A stretch of DNA of 33,675 nt from CAVQFO01 sp963711725 (GCA_963711725.1 CAVQFO010000021.1:1-33675); one strand, 5' to 3'. Positions 24,871 through 32,590 are shown, counted from the first letter of the stretch. A program made the numbers and translations. The notes: generated by a model not told the origin, from the sequence alone.

Positions 24871-25112
24871 GTAGGAGCGGTCGTGCCGACCGCGAACGGT
24901 TTAGGGTTGTGAGCTCCAAATGAACACCCATGACGCGAATTGAAACCCGTAGGAGCGGCGCTCCCCGCCGCGAACCGCTCAAGACCGGATGCCGTGGTCG
25001 CCAATGAACCCGAACACTGGGCAGTGCGCGAAAGTGCCGGCCCTTCGCGGTCGACACGACCGCTCCTACATCCGATTGTCTCGCCCGTAGGAGCGGCGCT
25101 CGTCGCCGCGAA
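24871..25112. repeat. Four REP-like copies between the epimerase gene and ugd
   Basis: The 281-base gap holds no gene. It contains four copies of the 26-base repeat: + at 24871-24896 (GTCG/CGAC stem type), + at 24949-24974 (GGCG/CGCC type), - at 25044-25069 (GTCG type) and + at 25087-25112 (GGCG type). The last two face each other and may pair partly. Spacing is irregular, so this is not a CRISPR array. Confidence 0.88.
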
Positions 25113-25144
25113 TCCTTGCTTCAATTGACCAACAACGGATCACT

Positions 25145-26489
25145 ATGAAAGTAACCATCTTCGGAAGCGGCTACGTTGGACTCGTTACCGGCACTTGCCT
25201 CGCGGAAACGGGCAACGATGTGCTCTGTGTCGATGTCGATGCGGCCAAGGTGGCGCGCCTGAACTCCGGCGAGGTGCCGATTTACGAACCGGGCCTGGAG
25301 GATCTGATTGCGTACAACCGGGCGGAAGGGCGCCTGCGTTTCACCACGGACATGGAAGAAGGCGTCGCTCACGGCCTGTTCCAGTTCATCGCCGTGGGTA
25401 CGCCGCCGGACGAAGATGGTTCCGCCGATCTGAGTCACGTTCTGACGGTGGCCCGCTCCATCGGCGCGCATCTGGACGACTACAAGGTGGTGGTGACCAA
25501 GTCCACCGTCCCTGTCGGCACTTCCGACAAGGTGCGTGCCGCCGTCAGCGAAACCTTGACCAAGCGCGGCGGTCAGGTCGACTTCGACGTGGTCTCCAAC
25601 CCTGAATTCCTGAAGGAAGGCGCCGCGGTCAACGACTTCATGAAGCCCGATCGCATCATCGTGGGCAGCGAGAGCCCCCGGGCGACGGAGCACATGCGCC
25701 GCTTGTACGCCCCTTTCAACCGCAATCACGACAAACTGCTGGTCATGGACGTTCGTTCCGCGGAGCTGACCAAATATGCCGCCAACGCCATGCTGGCCAC
25801 CAAGATCAGCTTCATGAACGAGATCGCCGGCCTGGCGGAGCGCCTGGGGGCAGATATCGAGAACGTGCGCCGCGGCATCGGCTCCGACCCGCGCATCGGC
25901 TACCACTTTATCTACCCGGGCTGCGGCTACGGGGGCTCGTGCTTCCCCAAGGACGTCAAGGCGTTGGCCCGCACGGCTTGGGCCAGCGACTATCAACCCT
26001 TGATTCTTGACGCCGTGGAAGCGGTCAACACCCGGCAGAAGAGCGTGTTGTTCGAGCGCATCAACCAGCACTTTGACGGCCGCCTTAAGGGCCGGACCGT
26101 CGGGTCTGTGGGGGCTCGCGTTCAAACCCAATACCGATGACATGCGAGAAGCCCCAAGCCGCGTGCTCATGGAGGCGCTGTGGGATGCCGGAGCGCGTGT
26201 TCAGGCATACGATCCGGAGGCCATGGACGAGACCCGGCGCATCTACGGCGAGCGCCAGGATCTGGTGCTCGCGGACACCCCTTACGACGTGCTGGATGGC
26301 GCCGACACCTTGGCGATCTGCACCGAATGGCAGGTCTTCCGCAGCCCCGATTTTGCCCGCCTGCGGCAAACGCTGCGAGAACCCGTGATATTCGACGGCC
26401 GCAATCTGTTCGATCCGGCCGCCATGGCGTCGGAAGGCTTCACCTATTACGCCATCGGGCGGGGCGCAAGCGTCCAAAAACCCAGCTAA
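25145..26489 (+). CDS. ugd: UDP-glucose 6-dehydrogenase (one frame break)
   Basis: Ugd oxidises UDP-glucose to UDP-glucuronate with NAD. The Rossmann motif GSGYVGLVTG is at residues 7-16, VPIYEPGLEDL at 44-54, and the catalytic Cys266 in GYGGSCFPKD. The frame breaks in the GGG run at 26102-26104: removing one base joins LKGRTVG to LWGLAFKPNTDDMREAPSRV and gives a 447-residue protein ending at 26489, the usual length. It would feed the UDP-GlcA epimerase and be fed by GalU. All catalytic parts are intact, so a sequencing error is the likely cause. Confidence 0.93.
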
Positions 26490-26526
26490 CCTTAAAAAGA
26501 CAAGGAAACCGAACCAGGCCAGACCC

Positions 26527-26975
26527 ATGCAAAGCAAACCACCCCGTAGGAGCGGCGCTCCCCGCCGCGAACCCCCGGTCGACACCGCCGCCGTCGTCCG
26601 CATCCTGCGCGATGCAATTCCCATTTGCAGGCAATCTACGTCTTCGGTTCCCATGCTACGGGGCAGATCCACTCCGAGAGCGACCTGGATTTGGCTGTTC
26701 TCGCTTCCACCCCGATGGCGGATGTGGAGCGCTATGATTTGGCCCAATCCCTGGCGTCGAACGTGGGTTGCGATGTCGACCTCATAGACTTGCGCGCCGC
26801 GACCACCGTTCTGCGCATTCAGGTCATAGCGCACGGTCAGTGCCTTTACCGGGCAGACGCCGCCGCAGCAGAAGCGTTCGAAGACTTCGTGTTCAGCGAC
26901 TATGCGCGGCTCAATGAAGAGCGCGCCGGCATCCTCGAAGAAATCGCCCGGCGAGGCGCGGTCCATGGCGGATGA
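26527..26975 (+). CDS. MntA-like nucleotidyltransferase antitoxin, module 1 (frame break)
   Basis: This is a minimal nucleotidyltransferase (MNT) with the motif GSHATGQIHSESDLDLAVL, i.e. G-S-x10-D-x-D, typical of MntA antitoxins. In the MntA-HepT system the MNT transfers AMP to a tyrosine of the HEPN toxin and silences it. The N-terminal helix DTAAVVRILRDAIP is in one frame and LQAIYVFGSHATG in another; a missing base near 26618-26624 would join them. The only ATG in the first frame is 26527, which places a REP-like copy (26546-26571) inside the N-terminus; the true start is uncertain. The 3' end overlaps the HEPN start by 11 bases. Confidence 0.75.
26546..26571 (+). repeat. REP-like copy at the start of module 1
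   Basis: A 26-base copy of the GGCG/CGCC stem type. It lies inside the reading frame that leads into the MNT gene and would encode RRSGAPRRE. Either it is a 5' leader element or it has been captured as an N-terminal extension. Confidence 0.88.
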
Positions 26976-27390
26976 CGTCGTCCTCAATAAAGTGGCCAGC
27001 ATCGAACGATGCCTAAGCCGGGTTACCGAGGATTATGCCGGCCACGAGTCGGAGTTGGAGACCAACTTTACCCGCCAGGATGCGATCGTGCTCAACACAC
27101 TGCGAGCGTGTGAAACGGCCATTGATCTGGCGATGCACGTTGTCAAAGTGCGAGGCCTCGGCGTGCCTCAGTCCAGTCGGCACGCATTCGAACTCCTCGA
27201 AGAGGCCGGTTTGATCTCGGAGGACATCAGGGAGCGCATGAAGCGAATGGTAGGTTTCCGCAACGTGGCTATTCACAACTATACGAAGCTCAGCGTCCCG
27301 ATCCTGCGCTCGATCATCGATCAACGCCTCCCGGATTTCCGCGCGTTCACCGAAGCAATGCTTCGCGCGACGCCACAAAGCCACCCGTAG
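26965..27390 (+). CDS. HepT-like HEPN ribonuclease toxin, module 1
   Basis: This is a 141-residue all-helical protein of the HepT/DUF86 type. The HEPN active-site motif R-x4-H-x-Y is at residues 99-106 (RNVAIHNY); HEPN toxins with this motif cut RNA, and the tyrosine is the AMPylation site in the characterised pair. It begins MADDVVLNKVASIERCLSRV and contains QDAIVLNTLRACETAIDLAM, both typical of the family. The ATG at 26965 overlaps the MNT gene by 11 bases. The stop codon TAG (27388-27390) is part of the following REP-like repeat. Confidence 0.88.
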   Translation: MADDVVLNKVASIERCLSRVTEDYAGHESELETNFTRQDAIVLNTLRACETAIDLAMHVVKVRGLGVPQSSRHAFELLEEAGLISEDIRERMKRMVGFRNVAIHNYTKLSVPILRSIIDQRLPDFRAFTEAMLRATPQSHP

Positions 27391-27412
27391 GAGCGGTCGT
27401 CTCGACCGCGAA
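27387..27412 (+). repeat. REP-like copy supplying the HEPN stop codon
   Basis: A 26-base copy of the GTCG/CGAC stem type. Its opening GTAG supplies the TAG stop of the module 1 toxin gene. The next gene, pgi, starts 28 bases after it. Confidence 0.9.
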
Positions 27413-27439
27413 CAACCGCAGCGCGCCGGATACCACACC

Positions 27440-29143
27440 ATGAGCAAGGCAATCGAACCCACCTCCAAGAAACCAATCGCCGCCTCGGGTTGCGATCCGA
27501 CAGCCACCTCCGCGTGGAAGGCCTTGCAAAAGCATGCCGAGGCCTTGGCGGATGTTCACATCAAGGATCTCTTCGCGAAGGACCCGCAACGTTTCGACCG
27601 TTATAGCCTTGATTTCGACGGCATGTTGTTCGACTACTCGAAAAATCTGGTCACGGAGGAGACGCTGTTGCTTCTACGGGGCCTGGCTCGGGAGATGGAT
27701 CTTGACGAGTGGATCGAACGGCTTTTCTCCGGGGAATTGGTCAACAACACGGAGCAGCGTCCGGCCTTGCACACGGCGTTGCGCAATCGGTCCGACACGC
27801 CCGTGTTTGCAGAAGGTCAGGACGTCATGCCTCAAGTGCGCGAGCAACTGGCGCGCATGCGGGCATTCGTCGAACGTCTCCATCGAGGCGACTACCGCGG
27901 ATATACCGGCCGAGTCATCACCGATGTGGTGAATATCGGCGTCGGCGGTTCCGACCTTGGCGCCGTCATGGCCACCGAAGCGCTGGCGCCCTACAAGTCC
28001 AATGCCATCCGCCTGCACTTCGTCTCCAGCATCGACGGCGTGCACGTGACGGACGTGCTGGAGCGGGTCAACCCGAAGACCACACTCTTCATCGTCTCCT
28101 CCAAGTCCTTCACAACCTTGGACACCATGACCAACGCCGCCACCGCGCGGCAATGGTTCCTAAGGCAAATGGACGACCCAGCGGCCATCGCGGTCCATTT
28201 CCTGGGCGTCTCCGCCAATCCCGGCGCCATGACCAAGTGGGGCATTTGCCCGACGAATCAGTTCCTCATCTGGGATTGGGTCGGCGGCCGCTACTCCCTG
28301 CCGTCGGCGACGGGCCTGCCCATCGCGATTGCCATTGGTATGGACCACTTCGACGCGATGCTCGAAGGCATGCACGCCATGGACCAGCACTTCCGCGGGG
28401 CGCCCTTCGATGAGAACCTCCCGGCCACGCTGGCCCTTCTGGGGATCTGGAACAGCAACTTCCTCGGCGCCGAGGGCCACGTCGTACTTCCGTACGACCA
28501 CCGGCTGCACCGTTTTCCCGCCTATCTCCAACAGTTGGAGATGGAGAGCAACGGCAAATCCGTGACCCGCGACGGCGCCCCCGTTTCCTATCAAACCGGA
28601 AGCGTGGTCTGGGGCGAAGTCGGCTCCAATGCCCAGCACTCGTTCTACCAACTCCTGCATCAGGGCACCCGCCGGATCACGGCGGATTTCCTGGTCCCCG
28701 TGCTGGGCTCGTCCGAATTCCCCGGCCACCACGATCTCGCCTTGGCCAACTGCTTCGCCCAGGCCCAGGCCCTGATGACCGGCCAGGACGCCGACCAGGC
28801 CCGTGCCGAGATGGAACGAGGCGGCCTGGACCCGGATGCCATAGAGCGCGCCTTGCCGCACAAGATCCATCCGGGCAACCGGTCGACCAACATGATCCTG
28901 TTTGACCGTTTGAACCCCTACAGCCTGGGGCAACTGATCGCCCTCTATGAGCACAAGGTCTTCGTCCAGAGCGTCATCTGGAACATCAACCCCTTCGACC
29001 AGTGGGGCGTGGAACTGGGCAAGAAACTCGCCAAAGCGCTGCTGCCCGCCGTCAGCGACCCGGGCAAGCTCCCCGACAGCACCGATTCGTCCACCCGCGG
29101 CCTCCTCACCCGAGTGGACCAGATCAGGAATTCAGGCCGGTGA
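27440..29143 (+). CDS. pgi: Glucose-6-phosphate isomerase
   Basis: This 567-residue enzyme interconverts glucose-6-P and fructose-6-P, linking glycolysis with nucleotide-sugar synthesis. Family signatures are VVNIGVGGSDLGAVMA (163-178), FIVSSKSFTTLDTM for phosphate binding, and WDWVGGRYSLPSATG. By alignment with known enzymes the catalytic residues are Glu369 (MESNGK), His400 (SNAQH) and Lys528 (VELGKK). The length is normal and the frame intact. It lies between toxin-antitoxin modules but its sequence is that of an ordinary housekeeping enzyme, consistent with the nearby UDP-sugar genes. Confidence 0.96.
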   Translation: MSKAIEPTSKKPIAASGCDPTATSAWKALQKHAEALADVHIKDLFAKDPQRFDRYSLDFDGMLFDYSKNLVTEETLLLLRGLAREMDLDEWIERLFSGELVNNTEQRPALHTALRNRSDTPVFAEGQDVMPQVREQLARMRAFVERLHRGDYRGYTGRVITDVVNIGVGGSDLGAVMATEALAPYKSNAIRLHFVSSIDGVHVTDVLERVNPKTTLFIVSSKSFTTLDTMTNAATARQWFLRQMDDPAAIAVHFLGVSANPGAMTKWGICPTNQFLIWDWVGGRYSLPSATGLPIAIAIGMDHFDAMLEGMHAMDQHFRGAPFDENLPATLALLGIWNSNFLGAEGHVVLPYDHRLHRFPAYLQQLEMESNGKSVTRDGAPVSYQTGSVVWGEVGSNAQHSFYQLLHQGTRRITADFLVPVLGSSEFPGHHDLALANCFAQAQALMTGQDADQARAEMERGGLDPDAIERALPHKIHPGNRSTNMILFDRLNPYSLGQLIALYEHKVFVQSVIWNINPFDQWGVELGKKLAKALLPAVSDPGKLPDSTDSSTRGLLTRVDQIRNSGR

Positions 29144-29170
29144 GGCGCGCGCCGCACACCCCCCCCACCC

Positions 29171-29203
29171 AATGTAGGGCGGGTTAGCACAGCGTAACCC
29201 GCC
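29171..29203 (+). repeat. Family B palindromic repeat, copy 1
   Basis: This is the first of four copies of a repeat whose core is AATGTAGGGC, then the palindrome GGCGGGTTA ... TAACCCGCC around GCACAGCG. It is followed by a conserved CCGGCGAAGCCGCA segment. It lies between pgi and MNT/HEPN module 2 and opens the array of repeat-bordered modules. The rest of the pgi-MNT gap has partial similarity to the spacer of the longer copies downstream. Confidence 0.9.
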
Positions 29204-29311
29204 ACCCCGGCGAAGCCGCAAAACCTGTCCCCCCCATCCCCAACCCGCTGAAATCCCCGCGCCAAACCACGTATACTTGGTCAGAACCGAGGTAGAGAAT
29301 CCTCCAACGCC

Positions 29312-29611
29312 ATGCGGGTCACCGAATTACAAAAGGAAGCCATCCGGCAAATCGTCGCGGCCGAAGCCGGGGAACGCGCTGAAATCCGCGTCTTTGGCTC
29401 GCGAGCACGCGATGACGCAAAAGGCGGCGATCTGGATCTGCTGGTGAAACTCCCAGAGCCGGTGGATTCGCCGGCATTGCTTTCGGCGAGGCTCTCCGCC
29501 CGCATCAGCCGGCTCATGTACGGCCGGAAAGTCGATGTCCTGGTGGAAGCTCCGAATCTGAAAAGACTGCCGATTCACGCGGTAGCGGAACGCGAGGGCG
29601 TTGCGCTGTGA
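29312..29611 (+). CDS. MNT-domain nucleotidyltransferase antitoxin, module 2
   Basis: This 99-residue minimal nucleotidyltransferase has the motif G29-S-R-A-R-D-D-A-K-G-G-D40-L-D42 (GSRARDDAKGGDLDLLV) and a C-terminal KVDVLVEAPNLKRLPI segment that completes the fold. It is the MntA-like half of an MNT/HEPN pair. The stop TGA overlaps the GTG start of the partner (GTGA). GAGG lies upstream of the ATG. It is only distantly similar to the MNT of module 1, so the two pairs are not recent duplicates. Confidence 0.87.
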   Translation: MRVTELQKEAIRQIVAAEAGERAEIRVFGSRARDDAKGGDLDLLVKLPEPVDSPALLSARLSARISRLMYGRKVDVLVEAPNLKRLPIHAVAEREGVAL

Positions 29612-30090
29612 TCCTGAACGGCAACGACCGCCAACGCCTGCAGTTCCTGGCCCGAGTGATCCCCAGGGAGTGCAACCATCTGGAAACGACCGACGCGCGC
29701 CTTTTTGCCGCGCCATTCACCGCGGATCGCGCCAATGTGCTGGACGATGATCCGGACTTGGCGGAGCGTGTCGAAGCCTTCGTCAGTCGCTTTGGAAGAC
29801 TGCAGGATACGCTGGGGGACAAGCTGCTGCCCTTGTTCCTCAAGGCCGCCGGCGAGCAAGTAGGTGTTGCAATCGACAATCTCGACCGGGCCGAACGGCT
29901 AGGTCTGCTGCCCTCGGTCGACGATTGGATGACGATGCGCAGGCTTCGCAACCAAATGGTCCACGAGTACATCGAAGATCCTCAAGTGCTCGCCGATGCC
30001 CTGCAAACCGGCCACTCCTTCGTCCCCACACTCCGTGCCGTGGCCGACGGTCTCCTGCGGGAGATAAAGCGCCATGGTTGGATAGACTGA
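29608..30090 (+). CDS. HEPN-domain toxin, module 2
   Basis: This 160-residue helical protein has the HEPN motif R114-N-Q-M-V-H119-E-Y121 (RLRNQMVHEYIED). It contains RFGRLQDTLGDKLLPLFLKA, a helix typical of this HEPN subfamily. It is longer than the module 1 toxin and different in sequence. It starts at GTG overlapping the MNT stop by 4 bases. The predicted activity is RNA cleavage held in check by the MNT partner; this is inference from the family. Confidence 0.85.
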   Translation: MILNGNDRQRLQFLARVIPRECNHLETTDARLFAAPFTADRANVLDDDPDLAERVEAFVSRFGRLQDTLGDKLLPLFLKAAGEQVGVAIDNLDRAERLGLLPSVDDWMTMRRLRNQMVHEYIEDPQVLADALQTGHSFVPTLRAVADGLLREIKRHGWID

Positions 30091-30150
30091 CCCAATAGTT
30101 GCGATTTCCGGCGCCGCAACCGTCAGCTTCAAACGCCCACCCAAATTTCC

Positions 30151-30401
30151 AATGTAGGGCGGGTTAGCACAGCGTAACCCGCCACCCCGGCGAAGCCACA
30201 TCGAATCCGTCCCAAAACCACTTGTCCAAGTAGGAGCGGCGCTCCCCGCCGCGAACAGCACATCACACCTCCCCTTCTGTATTTTCGTAGGAGCGGTCGT
30301 GCCGACCGCGAATGTATTTTAGTTTCGAAACGCAGATCAATGCGGATCAGCGCAAATTAGCAGTGGAACCCTGGTGTAGGAGCGGCGCTCCCCGCCGCGA
30401 A
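30151..30401 (+). repeat. Composite repeat 2: family B plus three REP-like copies
   Basis: The 440-base gap 30091-30530 holds no gene. It contains a family B copy (30151-30183), then 26-base copies at 30230-30255 (GGCG type), 30287-30312 (GTCG type) and 30376-30401 (GGCG type), all in + sense. Between the last two, around 30325-30356, lies AT-richer DNA with CGCAGATCAATGCGGATCAG, which resembles another widespread intergenic motif. After 30402 the gap leads to AAAGGAG before the DUF433 start. Confidence 0.88.
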
Positions 30402-30530
30402 TCGCCCGCAACCAGTCAGGTTCACCAACGCCCTTAAGCGGTCGTCCGAACCAACACAACCAAACATCCCAGACCACCCCGGCAATCTGAGGCGACACAG
30501 TGCTATCATTAGATGTGAAAGGAGTACGAC

Positions 30531-30755
30531 ATGAGCGAACTGCACCGAATTACAGTAAACCCAGAGCAATGCGGCGGTCGTCCCTGCATCCGTGGCCTCA
30601 GGATTAGGGTCAGGGACATCTTGGACTTGCTGGCAGCCGGCGCCTCTCGCGAGGAGATACTGGAGGATTTTCCATATCTCGAGACTGAAGACATTACCGC
30701 AGCGCTCGAATTCGCAGCATCCCAGTCTGATCACCCTATCCTACATGTTGCGTGA
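30531..30755 (+). CDS. DUF433 antitoxin-like protein
   Basis: This 74-residue DUF433 protein begins MSELHRITVNPEQCGGRPCI, with the family G-G-x-P-C-I/V-x-G-x-R-I pattern, and has a helix-turn-helix-like DILDLLAAGASREEILEDFP. DUF433 proteins are VapB-like antitoxins usually paired with PIN-like DUF5615 proteins, as here. AAAGGAG lies just upstream of the ATG. The stop TGA overlaps the next ATG by one base (TGATG). Confidence 0.9.
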   Translation: MSELHRITVNPEQCGGRPCIRGLRIRVRDILDLLAAGASREEILEDFPYLETEDITAALEFAASQSDHPILHVA

Positions 30756-31088
30756 TGCGCTTCCTCGTGGATGCCCAACTGCCTCCAGCGCTCGCAAGAT
30801 GGCTGGAGTCCAGAGGACACAAGGCAGAGCATGTTGCAGACATCGGCTTGGCATCCGCATCAGGACCGCGAAATATGGGCGAGGGCGAGTGCTAACGAGG
30901 CTGTGATTGTCTCCAAGGACGAGGATTTCGCCATCCTTAGCAACACGAACGCGAGTCAGTCGCCGGCCGTTGTTTGGCTTCGCGTCGGCAACACTCGGCG
31001 TGCCGAGCTGCTCCGCTGGTTTGAGGAGCTCTTGCCAGAGGTCATCGCCGCCCTGGAACGGGGCGAGCGGCTCATCGAAGTGGCATAA
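30755..31088 (+). CDS. DUF5615 PIN-like toxin (one frame break)
   Basis: This PIN-like protein of the DUF5615 family, the putative ribonuclease partner of DUF433, has 110 residues when joined. The N-terminal part MRFLVDAQLPPALARWLESR carries the first acidic residue of the PIN fold, then GHKAEHVADIGLASAS. The frame then breaks at 30863-30864; dropping one G gives DREIWARASANEAVIVSKDE, DFAILSN with further acidic residues, and the C-terminal ELLRWFEELLPEVIAALERG. As written the frame stops early at GEGEC. The intact conserved motifs on both sides argue for an extra base in the read. Confidence 0.82.
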
Positions 31089-31138
31089 ACGCTAACGCCC
31101 GTAACTCACAATACGTGGTATCGCCCGCACGACCTCAG

Positions 31139-31323
31139 ATGTAGGGCGGGTTAGCGCAGCGTAACCCGCCAATCCGGCAAAGCCGCACAACCCTTACCCC
31201 GACCCCTGCGATCAACCCCTGAACCATCCGCAAACCACCTATCCCCGTAGGAGCGGCGCTCCCCGCCGCGAATCCCCCACAAGTGGCCACTACTCCCGTA
31301 GGATCAGTCGTGCCGACAGCGAA
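31139..31323 (+). repeat. Composite repeat 3: family B plus two REP-like copies
   Basis: The 462-base gap 31089-31550 has no gene. It holds a family B copy (31139-31170), a spacer closely similar to that of composite repeat 4 (31171-31246), a GGCG-type 26-base copy (31247-31272) and a degenerate GTCG-type copy (31298-31323, with GGATCAG in place of GGAGCGG). Confidence 0.88.
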
Positions 31324-31410
31324 ATCTTGATCCTTCCGCCGCCAATGAGCGTTGAAACGAAATCACGCAGTGGAGAGACCCTGTCGCCTCCCCCGAAATG
31401 GCCCCTGACA

Positions 31411-31454
31411 TCCCCCTCGCCCCTGGCGGGAGAGGGGCTAGGGGAGAGGGGGAG
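31411..31454. repeat. GC-rich CCCCTCGCC/AGGGGAGAGGGGG inverted repeat
   Basis: This imperfect palindrome contains CCCCCTCGCCCCTGGCGGG and AGAGGGGCTAGGGGAGAGG. It resembles a C-rich/G-rich intergenic repeat widespread in proteobacteria. It is unrelated to the two other repeat families and lies about 100 bases before the module 4 HEPN gene. Confidence 0.7.
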
Positions 31455-31550
31455 TTCCGGACAACCAAGGCCCAATCGACATAGCGGTCGCCTTGGATGA
31501 CAATGGTGCGTTGCACCGGTCGAGTCAACGTGCAAAGTGAGTCCGTAACC

Positions 31551-31970
31551 ATGGTTGATCCGGATATCCGTTGGAAACAACGCTTGGCGAATTACCGAAA
31601 GGCCGCCTCCCAGCTTAGTAGCGCAGTGGATTTGGCGCAAACGCGGGAGTTGTCCGAACTTGAGCGCCAGGGGCTTATACAGGCCTTTGAGTTCACTCAA
31701 GAATTGGCCTGGAATGTGATGAAGGATTATTTTCTCTACCAAGGCAACCCCGCAATCACAGGCTCAAGAGATGCTATCCGCGAAGCGTTCCAAAAAGGGC
31801 TGATTGAAGACGGCGAAGGATGGATGGAAATGATCCGAAGCCGTAATCAAACGGCCCACGCTTATAATGAAAAAGTTGCGGCGGAGATCGCCAAGCGCGT
31901 CGTAGACCGCTATCGTGCCTTGTTCCGGCAGTTCCTGCACCGCATGGAAGAGTTGGAGGTCCGGTCGTGA
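31551..31970 (+). CDS. HEPN protein, nucleotidyltransferase substrate-binding (HI0074) type, module 4
   Basis: This 139-residue helical protein belongs to the HI0074 family. It contains RLANYRKAASQLSSAVDL, QAFEFTQELAWNVMKDYFLY, and the HEPN motif R98-N-Q-T-A-H103-A-Y105 (RNQTAHAYNE). In Haemophilus HI0074 forms a complex with the nucleotidyltransferase HI0073; such pairs are now seen as MNT/HEPN toxin-antitoxin systems. ATG 31551 gives MVDPDIRWKQ; an upstream ATG at 31497 adds an unlikely extension. Here the HEPN gene comes first, the reverse of modules 1 and 2. Confidence 0.88.
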   Translation: MVDPDIRWKQRLANYRKAASQLSSAVDLAQTRELSELERQGLIQAFEFTQELAWNVMKDYFLYQGNPAITGSRDAIREAFQKGLIEDGEGWMEMIRSRNQTAHAYNEKVAAEIAKRVVDRYRALFRQFLHRMEELEVRS

Positions 31971-32290
31971 GCGATGCCGCCGATCTCCCGTATGGGTTGC
32001 CGCAGTACGTCATTGAGCGGCTGAGTACGCTCTTTCGTGCTTGGCCCCGGATTGAGCGCGTCGTTCTGTATGGCTCCCGAGCCAAAGGCAATTACCGGAA
32101 GGGGTCGGACATAGACCTGTGCGTGGAAGGCGACACACTCGGGATGACCGATCTTCTCAAACTGGACGCCGAAATTGACGACTTGCTGCTGCCCTGGAAG
32201 GTCGACCTATCCCTGCGGCACCATATCGATAACCCGGATCTCCTGGCTCATCTCGATCGCGTCGGCATCCCGATCTACCAATCCGAATAG
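31967..32290 (+). CDS. MNT nucleotidyltransferase (HI0073 type), module 4
   Basis: This 107-residue minimal nucleotidyltransferase carries G36-S-R-A-K-G-N-Y-R-K-G-S-D48-I-D50 (GSRAKGNYRKGSDIDLCVEG) and the C-terminal PWKVDLSLRHHIDNPDLLAH segment. It pairs with the HI0074-type HEPN protein encoded just upstream. GTG 31967 overlaps the HEPN stop by 4 bases (GTGA). The predicted role is modification and silencing of the partner; this is inference. Confidence 0.88.
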   Translation: MSDAADLPYGLPQYVIERLSTLFRAWPRIERVVLYGSRAKGNYRKGSDIDLCVEGDTLGMTDLLKLDAEIDDLLLPWKVDLSLRHHIDNPDLLAHLDRVGIPIYQSE

Positions 32291-32315
32291 CGCCCATACC
32301 GCCCGCGCCACCACC

Positions 32316-32510
32316 AATGTAGGGCGGGTTAGCGCAGCGTAACCCGCCAACCCGGCGAAGCCGCATAACCCTTACCCCGGTCCCCGCAATCAACCGCTGA
32401 AACCCTCCCAAAACCACCTATCCCAGCAGGAGCGGCGCTCCCCGCCGCGAACAACCACCCAGCCCCCCACCATCGCCTGATTCCGTAGGAGCGGTCGTGC
32501 CGACCGCGAA
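32316..32510 (+). repeat. Composite repeat 4: family B plus two REP-like copies
   Basis: The 436-base gap 32291-32726 has no gene. It holds a family B copy (32316-32348), a long spacer matching composite repeat 3 (both contain AACCCTTACCCCG and AACCACCTATCCC), a GGCG-type copy starting GCAGG (32426-32451) and a GTCG-type copy (32485-32510). It closes the array before galU. Confidence 0.9.
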
Positions 32511-32563
32511 CCCCGGTTCCTGCGTTGCATGCCCGAAATCGAGAGAACCACGCAACCACGTAG

Positions 32564-32590
32564 GGCGCAATAACCAACGGGCATTGCGCC
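32564..32590. repeat. Third palindrome type before galU
   Basis: The inverted repeat GGCGCAAT (32564-32571) and ATTGCGCC (32583-32590) lies downstream of GTA. It has the same GTAGGGC-type opening as family B but a different stem. Similar elements occur in other gammaproteobacterial intergenic regions. Confidence 0.65.

Noticed and set aside
24871..25112. CRISPR array
   Set aside because: Four repeats of 26 bases occur in mixed orientation with spacings of about 52, 69 and 17 bases, and the same repeat is scattered over 18 kb. No cas genes are present.
29171..32348. Family B repeats as integron attC sites bordering gene cassettes
   Set aside because: The core GTTAGC(A/G) does not match the attC core GTTRRRY (C at the sixth position), the CGTAAC side does not give RYYYAAC, and no integron integrase is present. 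The cassette-like layout stands, but not as an integron.
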